From the NCBI GenBank assembly GCA_050304615.1, contig JBNLDW010000011.1, forward strand, positions 310,001 through 374,000: DNA of 64,000 nt. Reading direction: 5' to 3'. The stretch comes from CBFDBF01 sp050304615 (GTDB taxonomy: Bacteria > Pseudomonadota > Gammaproteobacteria > Chromatiales > Chromatiaceae). The position numbers and the translations under genes were made by a program. Positions within the stretch are counted from its first letter, which is position 1; every line of letters starts with the position of its first letter. The notes under the pieces were generated by a model. That model worked only from the letters and a program-made list of their open reading frames with translations, was not told the origin of the DNA and did no database searches. Positions 50,566 through 59,968 of this stretch are shown in pieces.

Positions 50566-51003
50566 GTGAAACTGACAACTGTTGTGGTAGTGACCGGGCT
50601 TATAGTGGTGAGCGGTTTGGCCAAGGCCGAGGATGTCTATCGCTGGGTAGATAAAAGTGGTGCAGTGGTCTATTCGCAGATACCGCCGGAGGAAGATGCG
50701 CAAGGTGAGTGGATCAAGGTGAAGACGCAGCCCGCAGCAGGAAAACAGGCGGCAGAGGATACCCCAAAACAGACCGAGGAGAAGGATAAAGGCAACCCAG
50801 CCCTGGATGATGAGCTGCGCAAAGAGTATTGCGAAAGGGGCAGACAGAACCTGAAGGTTCTGGAAGAGGCCGGGCCAGATTATAGCTTTGTGACGGCTGA
50901 TAAAAAGCTGGTTAAGTTCAGTCCGGAAGAGAAAGAGGAGAAGATCAAAGAGGCCAAGGCGGTAGTCAAGGCGTATTGTGATGATGAGGCTGGAGAACAA
51001 TAG
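50566..51003 (+). CDS. DUF4124 domain exported protein
   Basis: 145 residues from the GTG at 50566, which has GAGGTG six bases upstream and gives a clean signal peptide 'MKLTTVVVVTGLIVVSGLAKA'; a GTG at 50557 is also possible. The N-terminal DUF4124 motif is 'DVYRWVDKSGAVVYSQIPPE'. A charged linker leads to a C-terminal helical part with two conserved Cys ('EYCERGRQNLKVL' and 'VVKAYCDDE'). It resembles the DUF4124 protein at 59969. Periplasmic; function unknown. A strong hairpin terminator follows. Confidence 0.8.
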   Translation: MKLTTVVVVTGLIVVSGLAKAEDVYRWVDKSGAVVYSQIPPEEDAQGEWIKVKTQPAAGKQAAEDTPKQTEEKDKGNPALDDELRKEYCERGRQNLKVLEEAGPDYSFVTADKKLVKFSPEEKEEKIKEAKAVVKAYCDDEAGEQ

Positions 51004-51021
51004 GCCCTGTTCGGAAATCAT

Positions 51022-51062
51022 GACCAACAAAAAACCCGCCATTGGCGGGTTTTTTGTTGGTC
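51022..51062. terminator. Bidirectional terminator
   Basis: A perfect 19-bp inverted repeat around an ATT loop, with A-runs and T-runs on either side of a CCCGCC/GGCGGG core. It can end the DUF4124 transcript (plus) and the pilin operon (minus), which converge here. Confidence 0.9.
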
Positions 51063-51078
51063 TGCTGTAGGGCGTTGA

Positions 51079-51534
51079 CTACGGCGACTTCCAGTTATTA
51101 TGAATCGTTCCATCTTGCCGCTGGTGCTGTTTTAGTCCAGTTGAGTCAACTTGAAACCACGAAACAAAATCGAGCTGCTGATTGACCGGGTCATTCAGTA
51201 ATGGATCGGCGTTGCGTAAGACGTTGGGGGTGGCCCTGATGGTGTAATTAGTGACGCCTGGTGGGAGGGCGCCCGGGGGGGTTAGGGTGAGCGTGTAGTA
51301 GCCCTCTGGGCTTTGGGCTGGAATAGTAGCGCCAACGTACGTAGTGTTACGTGCAAACTGCAGCTCCATCCGCTGTACCGCCTGCGTCAGGCCGTTCTCT
51401 GCATCGGTTCTCCTCGCCTTGCGTATCGAACCCATATACGAAGGATATGCAACGGCGGCCAAGATGCCTACTAGCGCTACCACGATCATCACTTCTATCA
51501 GGGTGAACCCGCGCTGTCTGTCGTTTCTAAACAT
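51079..51534 (-). CDS. pilE: Type IV pilin-like protein PilE
   Basis: 151 residues. The class III signal 'QRGFTLIEVMIVVALVGILAAVAYP' has the G/F cleavage site and Glu at position 5 of the mature protein, followed by 'YPSYMGSIRKARRTDAENGLTQAVQRMEL', typical of PilE minor pilins encoded after PilY1. An AGGAAG precedes the ATG. It is the last gene of the leftward pilin operon. Confidence 0.9.
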   Translation of the reverse strand: MFRNDRQRGFTLIEVMIVVALVGILAAVAYPSYMGSIRKARRTDAENGLTQAVQRMELQFARNTTYVGATIPAQSPEGYYTLTLTPPGALPPGVTNYTIRATPNVLRNADPLLNDPVNQQLDFVSWFQVDSTGLKQHQRQDGTIHNNWKSP

Positions 51535-51640
51535 AACTTCCTACCTCATCGGCTTGCAATCCTGTCCAGAACCAGAACTGCAGCTATATTGAACTGTAAC
51601 CAGTGTTGCCCCCGATTATGCCGGGGGCTGCCACTGTCAG

Positions 51641-54600
51641 CTAGTCATTAATTACCTCTTCCCAGTTGACTGGGTAGAACAGTTGCTCCATTTCAACTCC
51701 CACTTCTAGACCAACCAAGCCAATCGCATCGCCGCTAAGATGGCCATTACCTGGATCGGGAAATACCATACTAGGTCCGGGCGGCAGACCCGGTATCTTC
51801 AATAGCTTCTTGCGGTCGCTGGCCTGTAGGTTGCTAGTATCACCGTCCATGCCTGCAAAAATAGCGCTGCCATCACGCATATCTACAGCATACAGATAGG
51901 AGGAACCCTGGGTGTTGACTATCTTGCAGCTATCGCTTGAGGCGCCTCGCTCACCGGTATATGTGGTAAACAGTACGGCATAGTTATACACCTTGGCAGA
52001 CGAGAACCCCTTCTCTCCGTCAGGCAGGTCTATGTACCACCCTGGAGTACTGCCTAAAGCAGCCGCCGCAGCCATCTTATCTGACGTGCCGCCATCCTGT
52101 ATATCGTTGGCCGTAGCATCATACATGTCGTTCTCAGTTATTGCAGAGGGATATGTGGTTGGCGCCATCCACACATATGAGTCTTTGATTACATATAGAC
52201 GATCTGTGTCTACCGATCTGGAGAGTGGCTCAGGCCGATGACCAGAGGTGATGATCAGAGATATATACTGCAGCCCGCCACGCTTAAAATAGGCGGCCGT
52301 AGGAGCGGCGAAAAAGCGCTGGAATTCCTCTCCTGCAATGCTGTCACCATTGACATCGACTGAGATAGCGCCGGTTATGGATGATGTGGGAGCTACTGGT
52401 GACATGTATGCATCTGGAATATCTATCCGGATGATGCGACCACCAACATCGGCGGCATATAGGCGGTCGGTGATGCCGTTGGAATTCATATCGACAGACG
52501 TGATATCGGCCGCGATTCCGTTCAGCATGTCGTTGATAGTGACGTCGGGGGTATGGGCGCCAGTGCTGATGGATTGTACAAGATCACCATCCTCGGCATC
52601 AACGATGTATATGATATTGCCCACAGTGTCATTGGTACGCCCGATTGCGGTGTCTCCGCTGTTAAAGACGCCATCAGGCTGGCTGTCGATATAGCTGCTG
52701 TCCTGGCTATCATCATAGCCGCCACCAAATATCAACACCTCTCGCGCGCTAGCGTTATCGATCTCCACCTTGGTAAATATCGGTTTCGACCAGGTTTGCC
52801 CCATGGCTGTAAAGTCACCGGTACCACCAATTATGTTCCATGCCATCTCTGGCTTGGTGGGGTTGGTGATGTCCAAGGCGTAGTAGTTGCGGCCACCCCG
52901 GCGCATCCCCTGTACCAGATAGCGTTTGCCGTTATCTAATTCGTACACCACGGTTGGGCCATCAAGTCCGTAGACCCCAGGTTTGGTGACATGACCGTGA
53001 TCGGTTGCGGGTATAGGCTGTCCATCGGTGTCATGTGGTTTGGCCTCATCCCAGTCGGCTATAAAGTTGGTGGCTATGTCGTCCAGCAACTCTTGTGGCA
53101 TAAAGGCCCACAGCTCCTCACCGGTGTCACCATCCAGGGCGTGCAGGATCCCTTCGGTTGTGGCTATAAACACATAGTCATCTCCACCATCGGTTACCAC
53201 TACCGGATGGGTATGCAGGGCGGCGCCCATCTCGCCTTTGTGGGATACGGTTACAGTACTGCCATTTCCATCCGGCAGACCGGTTATATCAACCCAGTTA
53301 AGCCAGTCTAGTAAGGTATCTTTTCTGTTGGTAAAGGTGGCTCCCAGATCATCCAGGTCGCTGTTGCTTACCAGGTCACCCAGAACGGTGACATCAAGGG
53401 CGTTATTGGCTTTGACAACCTGGTTGGCTGTAGCAGTTAGATCAACACTGTTGCCAGTCAACCATGTATATAGCTTGCGTGTCCCATCCATATGTGAGGC
53501 TGCCCCGCCTACCAGTGGCTCACCGCCATCAGATCCTCCACCGTTCCATTGGTCAACCACGTTGGCTTCAAACGTCATATCGGTTGTATCGATAACCAAG
53601 TTGTTGTTTTTATCCCGCAGGACAACACTCATCGGAGGGGCGGGCTCAAGGGCTGTCGGCGTAACCAGTTGTTCGTAGGTGAGCTTGTATTTCTTTATAT
53701 TCCCGTACCACATGCTATGCCAGCCCGGCTCGAATAATGGTACATATATGGAATCGCCACTCATACCGGAGCTGTCTGCGCTAAATGGAACGGTGGGGGC
53801 CATATAGGTAAAAGGAACAGAGGATCCGGCCTGGGACAGGATCGACTGGAAGGCGGCAGTAAGCGCTGCGGCACTGGTGGCAGGGAAGTATTGGCCGCCA
53901 CCGTTGGTGGCGACATACTGCATAAAGTTGGCTTCGCTTGAGCCGAGGGTGGCGGCGGGACCCATGCCAACGGTATGGGTGGTGATATTCTGTGTTCCAT
54001 CCCAACCGGCGGTGGTCCTCAAGTCGGTAGAGGTGCCCCAGCGTACAACCTCACCAGCGCATCTGCCACCACTCGTGTCCCAAGTGTCGTACGGTTGTGT
54101 CGGTGGCCCCGGATCATTTACGCAGGGGGCGGTGGGGTTGCGGTAATACTTGTCGCCGGGGTCAGCGTATGTGCCTGCAAGGTCAATATAATAACTGTTA
54201 GAGTTAGGCTGACCATCTGTCATGAACACTACGTAGTTGGTTTTACACCAGTTATCCTCCGGATCACTTTCTATAGGTGATGCCATGCCGCGAAAACCGT
54301 CTGAATACCAGAGCATGGCAGAGGCCAGGGCGTGAACCGACGGGGTGCCCAAAACAGGGGTCAGGCTCTCTACCGCATTTACCATAGTGCTTCTGTTCGT
54401 TGCAATACGGCCAAAGTCAGATACGACCCTGGTTGGGTGTGTGCGGGTAGTGTAGGCTAGGATGGCGGCATTTATATTATCATTGGCCGAGTCGTTCAAG
54501 ACCGTCTTCATGGCGTTTTGTAGCTCAGTCATGCGGGACACAGAATCGCCATCAGTATCCGACATACTCCCTGACTCATCCAGCACAAACAGCACATTCG

Positions 54601-54727
54601 GCGATATCGGGGCAGGTGGGGCCATGTAGACCTCGACATCATCGGCCTGTACGCCGCTGGCGCCTATGGCGGAGCAGAGCAGGGTGCTGAGGGCCAGAGT
54701 TTTAGCGTTGAGTTTGCGTTTATTCAT
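51641..54727 (-). CDS. pilY1: Type IV pilus tip adhesin/assembly protein PilY1
   Basis: 1028 residues from the ATG at 54727, chosen for its AAGGA Shine-Dalgarno; an ATG at 54748 would overlap pilX. The protein has a signal peptide, then an N-terminal VWA domain with MIDAS 'DESGSMS' and 'VVFMTDGQPNS'. The C-terminal half is the PilY1 beta-propeller ('VVTDGGDDYVFIATTEGILHALDGDTGEELWAFMPQELL', 'RRGGRNYYALDITNPTKPEM', 'FGGGYDDSQDSS') with a calcium-type loop in 'DMNSNGITDRLYAADVGG'. PilY1 sits at the pilus tip, aids extension and adhesion, and its VWA domain can act in surface sensing that feeds c-di-GMP signalling. Confidence 0.93.
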   Translation of the reverse strand: MNKRKLNAKTLALSTLLCSAIGASGVQADDVEVYMAPPAPISPNVLFVLDESGSMSDTDGDSVSRMTELQNAMKTVLNDSANDNINAAILAYTTRTHPTRVVSDFGRIATNRSTMVNAVESLTPVLGTPSVHALASAMLWYSDGFRGMASPIESDPEDNWCKTNYVVFMTDGQPNSNSYYIDLAGTYADPGDKYYRNPTAPCVNDPGPPTQPYDTWDTSGGRCAGEVVRWGTSTDLRTTAGWDGTQNITTHTVGMGPAATLGSSEANFMQYVATNGGGQYFPATSAAALTAAFQSILSQAGSSVPFTYMAPTVPFSADSSGMSGDSIYVPLFEPGWHSMWYGNIKKYKLTYEQLVTPTALEPAPPMSVVLRDKNNNLVIDTTDMTFEANVVDQWNGGGSDGGEPLVGGAASHMDGTRKLYTWLTGNSVDLTATANQVVKANNALDVTVLGDLVSNSDLDDLGATFTNRKDTLLDWLNWVDITGLPDGNGSTVTVSHKGEMGAALHTHPVVVTDGGDDYVFIATTEGILHALDGDTGEELWAFMPQELLDDIATNFIADWDEAKPHDTDGQPIPATDHGHVTKPGVYGLDGPTVVYELDNGKRYLVQGMRRGGRNYYALDITNPTKPEMAWNIIGGTGDFTAMGQTWSKPIFTKVEIDNASAREVLIFGGGYDDSQDSSYIDSQPDGVFNSGDTAIGRTNDTVGNIIYIVDAEDGDLVQSISTGAHTPDVTINDMLNGIAADITSVDMNSNGITDRLYAADVGGRIIRIDIPDAYMSPVAPTSSITGAISVDVNGDSIAGEEFQRFFAAPTAAYFKRGGLQYISLIITSGHRPEPLSRSVDTDRLYVIKDSYVWMAPTTYPSAITENDMYDATANDIQDGGTSDKMAAAAALGSTPGWYIDLPDGEKGFSSAKVYNYAVLFTTYTGERGASSDSCKIVNTQGSSYLYAVDMRDGSAIFAGMDGDTSNLQASDRKKLLKIPGLPPGPSMVFPDPGNGHLSGDAIGLVGLEVGVEMEQLFYPVNWEEVIND

Positions 54728-54737
54728 TGCTCTTTCC

Positions 54738-55247
54738 TTAATCATCACTAATTATGAGGGCTACATCCATGCGGTTGTGGGCGGGGGAGTTGGTGTTGGT
54801 TACCATGCCCACGGCATCCGCTTGATGAATGATTGCTGGGGCATTCAACTCATGCCCGGAGAATTGATATAATGAGCTTCTGCCTTTATTTGTCATAGCG
54901 AGGTCAGCGCTGGTGTGGGAATCAGCGTGATACGGGATAAAGCCTGGATTGTCCGCTACATTGAGCCCGGTATCATAGTTACCAATATCTAGGGTGTTAA
55001 CATTTAGGTTTCGCAGTCCATCAAGGGTTTGCCTTTTATAACAGAGAATAGTGAATAGGGCGTTCTCTGCAGCCTGGAAGGCTTGCTGCTTGTGCTGATG
55101 GTTGATGGCGATCTTGGTGTCCAGGGTGGCGCTACGCATGGCCGTCAGGCTCAACATGGTGATCACCACCAGCAGTATCAGGGAGATCGCTAGGGCGAAT
55201 CCTTGCTGTTGAGACTGTGTGCGGCAGTTTATGGGGCATCGGTTCAT
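54738..55247 (-). CDS. pilX: Minor pilin PilX
   Basis: 169 residues. The N-terminus 'QQQGFALAISLILLVVITMLSLTAMRS' is the PilX-type prepilin leader and helix, followed by 'AINHQHKQQAFQAAENAL'. A clear AAGGAAACAGAC lies before the ATG. It is part of the minor-pilin tip complex between pilW and pilY1. Confidence 0.88.
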   Translation of the reverse strand: MNRCPINCRTQSQQQGFALAISLILLVVITMLSLTAMRSATLDTKIAINHQHKQQAFQAAENALFTILCYKRQTLDGLRNLNVNTLDIGNYDTGLNVADNPGFIPYHADSHTSADLAMTNKGRSSLYQFSGHELNAPAIIHQADAVGMVTNTNSPAHNRMDVALIISDD

Positions 55248-55272
55248 GTCTGTTTCCTTCTTAACTATCTCA

Positions 55273-56097
55273 CTAGTGCGATTGTCTCACTATTGTGGTG
55301 TTGAGGTTGCGCATGGCGACGGTGATGCTGGCGACCTTGTAGAGGCGTGAGAAAAGTGGCCCTGCCTCAGGCCAGGCGAAGGTGGTGGTTAGTACAGGTG
55401 GTATTGGACCCAGTTCCGCTGCTGTTGCTCTGGCCTCAGGCGGTAGTGTGCCGGCACTCCCTACCATAATACCAATTCGCATGGAGACCACTTTTACCCA
55501 GGGTGTGTTGGAGCCTTCAGGGATTGGTTCTGCCTCGACTTCAGCAGCGCGCAAATATTTGTCGGCGAAGCCGCCGCCACCATCTGTGGCCGACGGATCC
55601 GTATCTACCCCATAGAGCGCCTTTAGATAATACACATTTGTGGCTAGCACAGTGGGTGTTCCATTGAGTTCACATATCAGCTGATTATTGTTATCCACGA
55701 AAAACCTGACCGTAGCAGGGGGTTGGCTCATTGGTATATTCAGGTAGGTGCCACAACTGGGGCCGCGGCGATAGCGTATGGCAATAATATCCGAGGTAGT
55801 TGTATTACCATCAAATATTCCACCCGCAACGATCGGCGGGAAGGATCGTGTAGTTGCAGACTCCTCTTCTATGCCCGTAATATTACGTCCGGCCATCGAC
55901 ACTATGCGACGCATATCATCAAGGGCAAAACGCTGGACCTCGGTAACATCTGCCACCACATTACGGGTATTAAAGCTAACCTTGCTATTTGCATAGATCT
56001 TTATTACTCCTCCAAGCAGAAAGATGCCTATGGCCATGGCAATCATCAACGATATTAGTGAGAGGCCACGTTGTCTGTATGGTGCGTGCGGCATCAT
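55273..56097 (-). CDS. pilW: Minor pilin PilW
   Basis: 274 residues with the leader 'QRGLSLISLMIAMAIGIFLLGGVIKIY', characteristic of PilW. Its ATG overlaps the pilV stop (ATGA) and has AGGAG seven bases upstream, so translation is coupled. It takes part in initiating pilus assembly with PilV, PilX and FimT/FimU-type pilins. Confidence 0.88.
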   Translation of the reverse strand: MMPHAPYRQRGLSLISLMIAMAIGIFLLGGVIKIYANSKVSFNTRNVVADVTEVQRFALDDMRRIVSMAGRNITGIEEESATTRSFPPIVAGGIFDGNTTTSDIIAIRYRRGPSCGTYLNIPMSQPPATVRFFVDNNNQLICELNGTPTVLATNVYYLKALYGVDTDPSATDGGGGFADKYLRAAEVEAEPIPEGSNTPWVKVVSMRIGIMVGSAGTLPPEARATAAELGPIPPVLTTTFAWPEAGPLFSRLYKVASITVAMRNLNTTIVRQSH

Positions 56098-56618
56098 AGT
56101 CTTTCTCCTGGCGGGCCTGGGACGAACGGTGTAACTATTCTTTCTACTGTACCTTGGCCAATCGTGTCTGTTTGGGTTGACCAGAAGATGGTTATCGTCA
56201 TGGTTGAACCCATGGTGCAGGGGTCGTTATCGGTGGTGAGCTTGTCGTTACAGGATATAGTCACTAATCCACTTGGGAGCTCGGTGGCTACGGCGGGGAC
56301 TATTTCGCCAAGATCGTTGGTTGCCATGGTTCTTGCGGAAGCACTGGCAGAGCAGGTTGACAATGCCGCTCCAGATGCGACACACGCTATCGGTGTGCAG
56401 TAGCAGTTGTCGGCACCCAGGTTGGCGCGTACGCGATCGGCTATTGATGCGGTAAAATCGGCTGCCTTGGCGCGAAAGGCGGCGCCGGTGGAGGCCTGCA
56501 TAGAGCTCGCCTGCAGTGCAGCGATACCCAGCAGCCCGATGCCAATGATAATAGCGGCCACCAGTACTTCGACTATGCCAGTGCCGCGTTGCTGAGTGAT
56601 TGGTTGTTTAGTGATCAT
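56094..56618 (-). CDS. pilV: Minor pilin PilV
   Basis: 174 residues from the ATG at 56618, which overlaps the upstream stop as ATGA; an ATG at 56630 is a longer option. The leader 'QRGTGIVEVLVAAIIIGIGLLGIAALQ' has the G/T cleavage context and mature Glu-5 typical of PilV, and 'SIADRVRAN' follows as expected. Confidence 0.88.
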   Translation of the reverse strand: MITKQPITQQRGTGIVEVLVAAIIIGIGLLGIAALQASSMQASTGAAFRAKAADFTASIADRVRANLGADNCYCTPIACVASGAALSTCSASASARTMATNDLGEIVPAVATELPSGLVTISCNDKLTTDNDPCTMGSTMTITIFWSTQTDTIGQGTVERIVTPFVPGPPGERL

Positions 56619-57133
56619 GGTGGTGTGCATACATCCATTGGGTTATCGGAGTATTTGACAACGGTGGGACGTCCGTTGGCGCTGAACAAGATACAGCTTC
56701 TATACTGGTAGTCGGTCATGGCTATGGTGATGGTAAAATAATCACTGTTTGTCGCCATAGTTGCCCGGCCGCGTGAGTTGAAGTTAATGGTGGCGACTGC
56801 GCCGAAGGAGGCAATAGTAGAAAGGCTGTTGGCGTCTCGAGTATGTTGCAACAGTACATCATCAAACGTATTGCTACCTGCCGTTGTTTCTGCTGCAACC
56901 TGCCAGGACGTCATGCCTGGGCCAGCAATAAACCGCACATCCTGTTCCCTCTTAACCGCCTCGCTACGCGCCAGCAGTATGCTGGAGAGGAGGTCGTTGG
57001 CGTCGGTGGTTATGGTGTTTCTGGCTAGCATGTCACTGAAGCTGGGGATGGCTACGCTCGCCAGAATGGCCGTGATTACTATCACCATCATAAGTTCTAT
57101 CAATGTAAAGCCGCGGCCTGTTTTCGTGTTCAT
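56615..57133 (-). CDS. fimT: GspH/FimT-family minor pilin
   Basis: 172 residues. The leader is 'GRGFTLIELMMVIVITAILASVAIPSF', then 'LLSSILLARSEAVKREQDVRF' and a C-terminal 'ILFSANGRPTV', all hallmarks of FimT/FimU (GspH) pseudopilins. It is the second of two such genes in the operon and overlaps pilV by 4 nt. Confidence 0.85.
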   Translation of the reverse strand: MNTKTGRGFTLIELMMVIVITAILASVAIPSFSDMLARNTITTDANDLLSSILLARSEAVKREQDVRFIAGPGMTSWQVAAETTAGSNTFDDVLLQHTRDANSLSTIASFGAVATINFNSRGRATMATNSDYFTITIAMTDYQYRSCILFSANGRPTVVKYSDNPMDVCTPP

Positions 57134-57325
57134 ACTCTCTCACTCTCGCAGAACTGTATTGATAGTATAGGTTTGCTCCTTTATGCTGCCAAGAGTTAAG
57201 GGTTGCGCTGGTCTTGAAAAATGCGCCGTTAGTCGTAAATCGCGGGTTTATAGGCCAATAGTTCCTCCTTTTACCCTTGCCTCTGTTGGCGCAAGCGGAG
57301 GCCATGCTTATCTCATATCTATTTC

Positions 57326-57877
57326 TCATGGACAGCTAATCGGGCTGCCATCGGCCATGCTCTTGCTGGGGCGGACGCGGCCATTGTTGGAGATGATGAT
57401 CGCCCGGTTGAGTTCGGGGCGAGTGTTGTGGCAGAAGCGTACGGTGGTATTTGAGAACCAGGCGCGCCCCATTGGACGGTAGGTGATACGGTTGCGGGCC
57501 TGTGATGACGAGACAATCTGCACCCTATCGTTGCTCTTCTCCTGGTAGCTTATCAGTTCTTCGCCAACGTCACGCTGACGATTTTTGTTACTGTCCTGAA
57601 AGATGAGATAGCCCTTGCGCCATGCCGTGTAATCGTCGCTGCATGTTGTGGGACCGCTGGCGGGGCAGAGGGTGATGTGCCGCTCCCTAGTGACGGCACT
57701 GGATCGTGCCAGATAGAGTTGTGTCAGAAACAGGTTGACGCTGGTAGCCATGGCATTATTAGCCTGTATGCTGCCAAAGGTGGGGATGGCTATGGAGCTA
57801 AGGATGCCGACTATGGCAATAGCGGTCAGTAGCTCCAGCAAGGTGAAGCCCATGGCTGGGGTATGGGTACGTTCCAT
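57326..57877 (-). CDS. fimT: GspH/FimT-family minor pilin, operon-leading copy
   Basis: 183 residues from the ATG at 57877 (GGGAG six bases upstream; an ATG at 57901 is possible but weaker). The leader 'AMGFTLLELLTAIAIVGILSSIAIPTF' and 'LYLARSSAVTRERHITLCP', 'RGYLIF'-like 'RKGYLIFQDSNKNRQRD' and 'NNGRVRPS' place it in the GspH/FimT family. A 192-nt gap separates it from the next pilin gene, so it may have its own promoter. Confidence 0.85.
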   Translation of the reverse strand: MERTHTPAMGFTLLELLTAIAIVGILSSIAIPTFGSIQANNAMATSVNLFLTQLYLARSSAVTRERHITLCPASGPTTCSDDYTAWRKGYLIFQDSNKNRQRDVGEELISYQEKSNDRVQIVSSSQARNRITYRPMGRAWFSNTTVRFCHNTRPELNRAIIISNNGRVRPSKSMADGSPISCP

Positions 57878-58029
57878 GTTGTTCTCCCGAACCAGATCCA
57901 TCTGGTTGAGATCTTATCCTAAAGGCGGGAGAGGACGGTTGGCAAGGCGTGGTTGTCAAAATCAGATTATTCCTACAGGGAGTATGGCGGTCAGCCTATG
58001 TCCTAAGGATATACCATCGGACTAGCGCA

Positions 58030-59541
58030 TTATTTACTCCGGTCCAGCTGGCGGTAGCCGATGGCCTCGCTGATGTGAGCGGTCTCTATAGAGTCGTTGC
58101 CGGCCAGGTCGGCGATGGTGCGGGCGAGCTTGAGGATGCGGTGATAGGCGCGAGCAGAGAGCCCCAACTGCTCCATGGCGCGTCGCATCAGGCGGCTGGC
58201 CGACGGTTGCGGGGAGCAGTGTTGGCGGATTGCCTCGGTATCTAGCTGGGCGTTGGCGCAGCCGCTGCGGGCCAGTTGTCGCTTGCGGGCCTGCTCTACC
58301 CTCTGCCGCATGGTGCTGCTGCTCTCTTCTGTTGTGGTCGGTATTTGCTGTAGGTCCTCCGGTGGTACCCTGGGCACATTGATGTGGATGTCTATACGGT
58401 CGAGGAGCGGTCCCGAAAGCCGTCCCCGATAGCGGCTTATCTGCTCGGCGGTACAGCGGCAGGAGCTATTGCCGTTGTCGCCCAGATAGCCGCAGGGGCA
58501 GGGATTCATCGCGGCGATGAGTTGAAAGCTGGCTGGAAAATCCGCCTGATGGGCGGCGCGGGAGATGGTGATCTGCCCCGACTCCAGCGGTTCGCGCAGT
58601 ACCTCCAGTACGCGCCGGTCAAACTCCGGCATCTCATCCAGAAAAAGCACCCCGTTGTGTGCCAGGGAGATCTCGCCGGGGCGTGGATTACTACCGCCAC
58701 CAACCAGGGCGATCCCGGAGGCGGTGTGGTGGGGGGCGCGAAAGGGACGCAGGCGCCACTCCTCGACGCGAAAGCCGCGGCTGCTAACCGAGTGTACGGC
58801 GGCGGTCTCCAGCGCCTCACTCTCTGACATGCCGGGGAGGATGGAGGGGAGACGTGCGGCCAGCATAGATTTCCCACTGCCGGGAGGCCCGAGCATCAGT
58901 ATGGAGTGGCCTCCAGCCGCACTGATCTCCAGGGCGCGCTTGGCCTGGGGCTGGCCACACACATCTGCTAGATCAGGGGCGGTTGATGGTGGCTGCTTCC
59001 CATTGATTGGCTGGTAGGCGGTGAGTGCATCACCCTTAGTCAGGTGGGCGCACACCTCCAGCAGGTGCGATGCAGGGTAGACCTTTATTCCGGTAACCAG
59101 TGCGGCCTCAGCAGCATTCTGCTGCGGTATTATGAGGGCACGTCCTGCATCTCTTGCCGCTAGGGCGAGTGGCAGTATCCCCTTCACCGGGCGTAGTTCC
59201 CCCGACAGGGCCAGCTCACCAGCAAACTCAAAATTGTTGCAGCTCTCTGTTGGTATCTGTCCAGAGGCCGCGAGGATGCCGAGGGAGATCGGCAGGTCGA
59301 AACGTCCTCCCTCTTTTGGCAGGTCGGCGGGGGCTAGGTTTATGGTGATGCGGCGGGTAGGGAACTCAAACCTGGAGTTGATGATGGCCCCGCGTACCCG
59401 ATCTTTGCTCTCGCGTACTGCTAGCTCCGGCAGACCAACTATAGAGAGGCAGGGCAGGCCGTTGGTGAGGTGTACCTCAACGCTAACTAGTGGGGCCTGG
59501 ATACCATCCTGGGCGCGGCTGTAGAGTACCGCCAGATTCAT
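58030..59541 (-). CDS. comM: ComM/YifB family Mg-chelatase-like AAA+ helicase
   Basis: 503 residues from the ATG at 59541 (AAGGAAGGA upstream). The N-terminal Lon-protease-like S5 fold ('VSVEVHLTNGLPCLSIVGLP', 'APADLPKEGGRFDLPI') is followed by an AAA+ Mg-chelatase core: Walker A 'LGPPGSGKSML', Walker B 'VLFLDEMPEFDR', and a C-terminal lid. A Cys cluster 'CPCGYLGDNGNSSCRC' lies between. ComM is a hexameric branch-migration helicase that helps integrate DNA during natural transformation, which fits the type IV pilus genes beside it. Likely cotranscribed with ubiK. Confidence 0.93.
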   Translation of the reverse strand: MNLAVLYSRAQDGIQAPLVSVEVHLTNGLPCLSIVGLPELAVRESKDRVRGAIINSRFEFPTRRITINLAPADLPKEGGRFDLPISLGILAASGQIPTESCNNFEFAGELALSGELRPVKGILPLALAARDAGRALIIPQQNAAEAALVTGIKVYPASHLLEVCAHLTKGDALTAYQPINGKQPPSTAPDLADVCGQPQAKRALEISAAGGHSILMLGPPGSGKSMLAARLPSILPGMSESEALETAAVHSVSSRGFRVEEWRLRPFRAPHHTASGIALVGGGSNPRPGEISLAHNGVLFLDEMPEFDRRVLEVLREPLESGQITISRAAHQADFPASFQLIAAMNPCPCGYLGDNGNSSCRCTAEQISRYRGRLSGPLLDRIDIHINVPRVPPEDLQQIPTTTEESSSTMRQRVEQARKRQLARSGCANAQLDTEAIRQHCSPQPSASRLMRRAMEQLGLSARAYHRILKLARTIADLAGNDSIETAHISEAIGYRQLDRSK

Positions 59542-59627
59542 ATCTTCCTTCCTTGGAGGGGTCAATGTCCCTCATTCGGCACACCGCTGGGCGGTGTGTC
59601 TGCCTGCTCCTGTAAACTGCGTCGGGG

Positions 59628-59873
59628 TTACTTCTTCTTTTGTTCCAGTTCCGCCAGTCGCTGCTCCAACTGTTCCAGCTTCTCACGGCTGCGCGCCAAT
59701 AAGGCGCTCTGAAGCTCGAACTCCTCCCTGCTCACGAGTTCCAGGTGGCCCAGTCCAGCCTCCAGGATTGAGCGGATATTTTTCTGTATATCGGCATGCA
59801 GAGTTTGCAGGCCATCCGGCAGGACAGCGGTTACTCTTTTGGCCAGATCATCTAGTAGTGTCGAATCAATCAT
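59628..59873 (-). CDS. ubiK: Ubiquinone biosynthesis accessory factor UbiK
   Basis: 81 residues from the Met at 59873, which aligns with E. coli UbiK ('MID...LA...LVSREEF'); an ATG four codons upstream is possible. 'LGHLELVSREEFELQSALLARSREKLEQLEQRLAELE' forms the BMFP-type coiled-coil C-terminus. UbiK binds UbiJ and lipids and supports aerobic ubiquinone synthesis. It lies 86 nt before comM on the same strand. Confidence 0.9.
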   Translation of the reverse strand: MIDSTLLDDLAKRVTAVLPDGLQTLHADIQKNIRSILEAGLGHLELVSREEFELQSALLARSREKLEQLEQRLAELEQKKK

Positions 59874-59968
59874 AGGAGATAACATTAGCTGGGTGGTGAG
59901 TTCATGTCCAGCAAAAGCCGCATATATGCTAATCTCTGATGGTAATATTGGTAATGGAGGTGAGTACT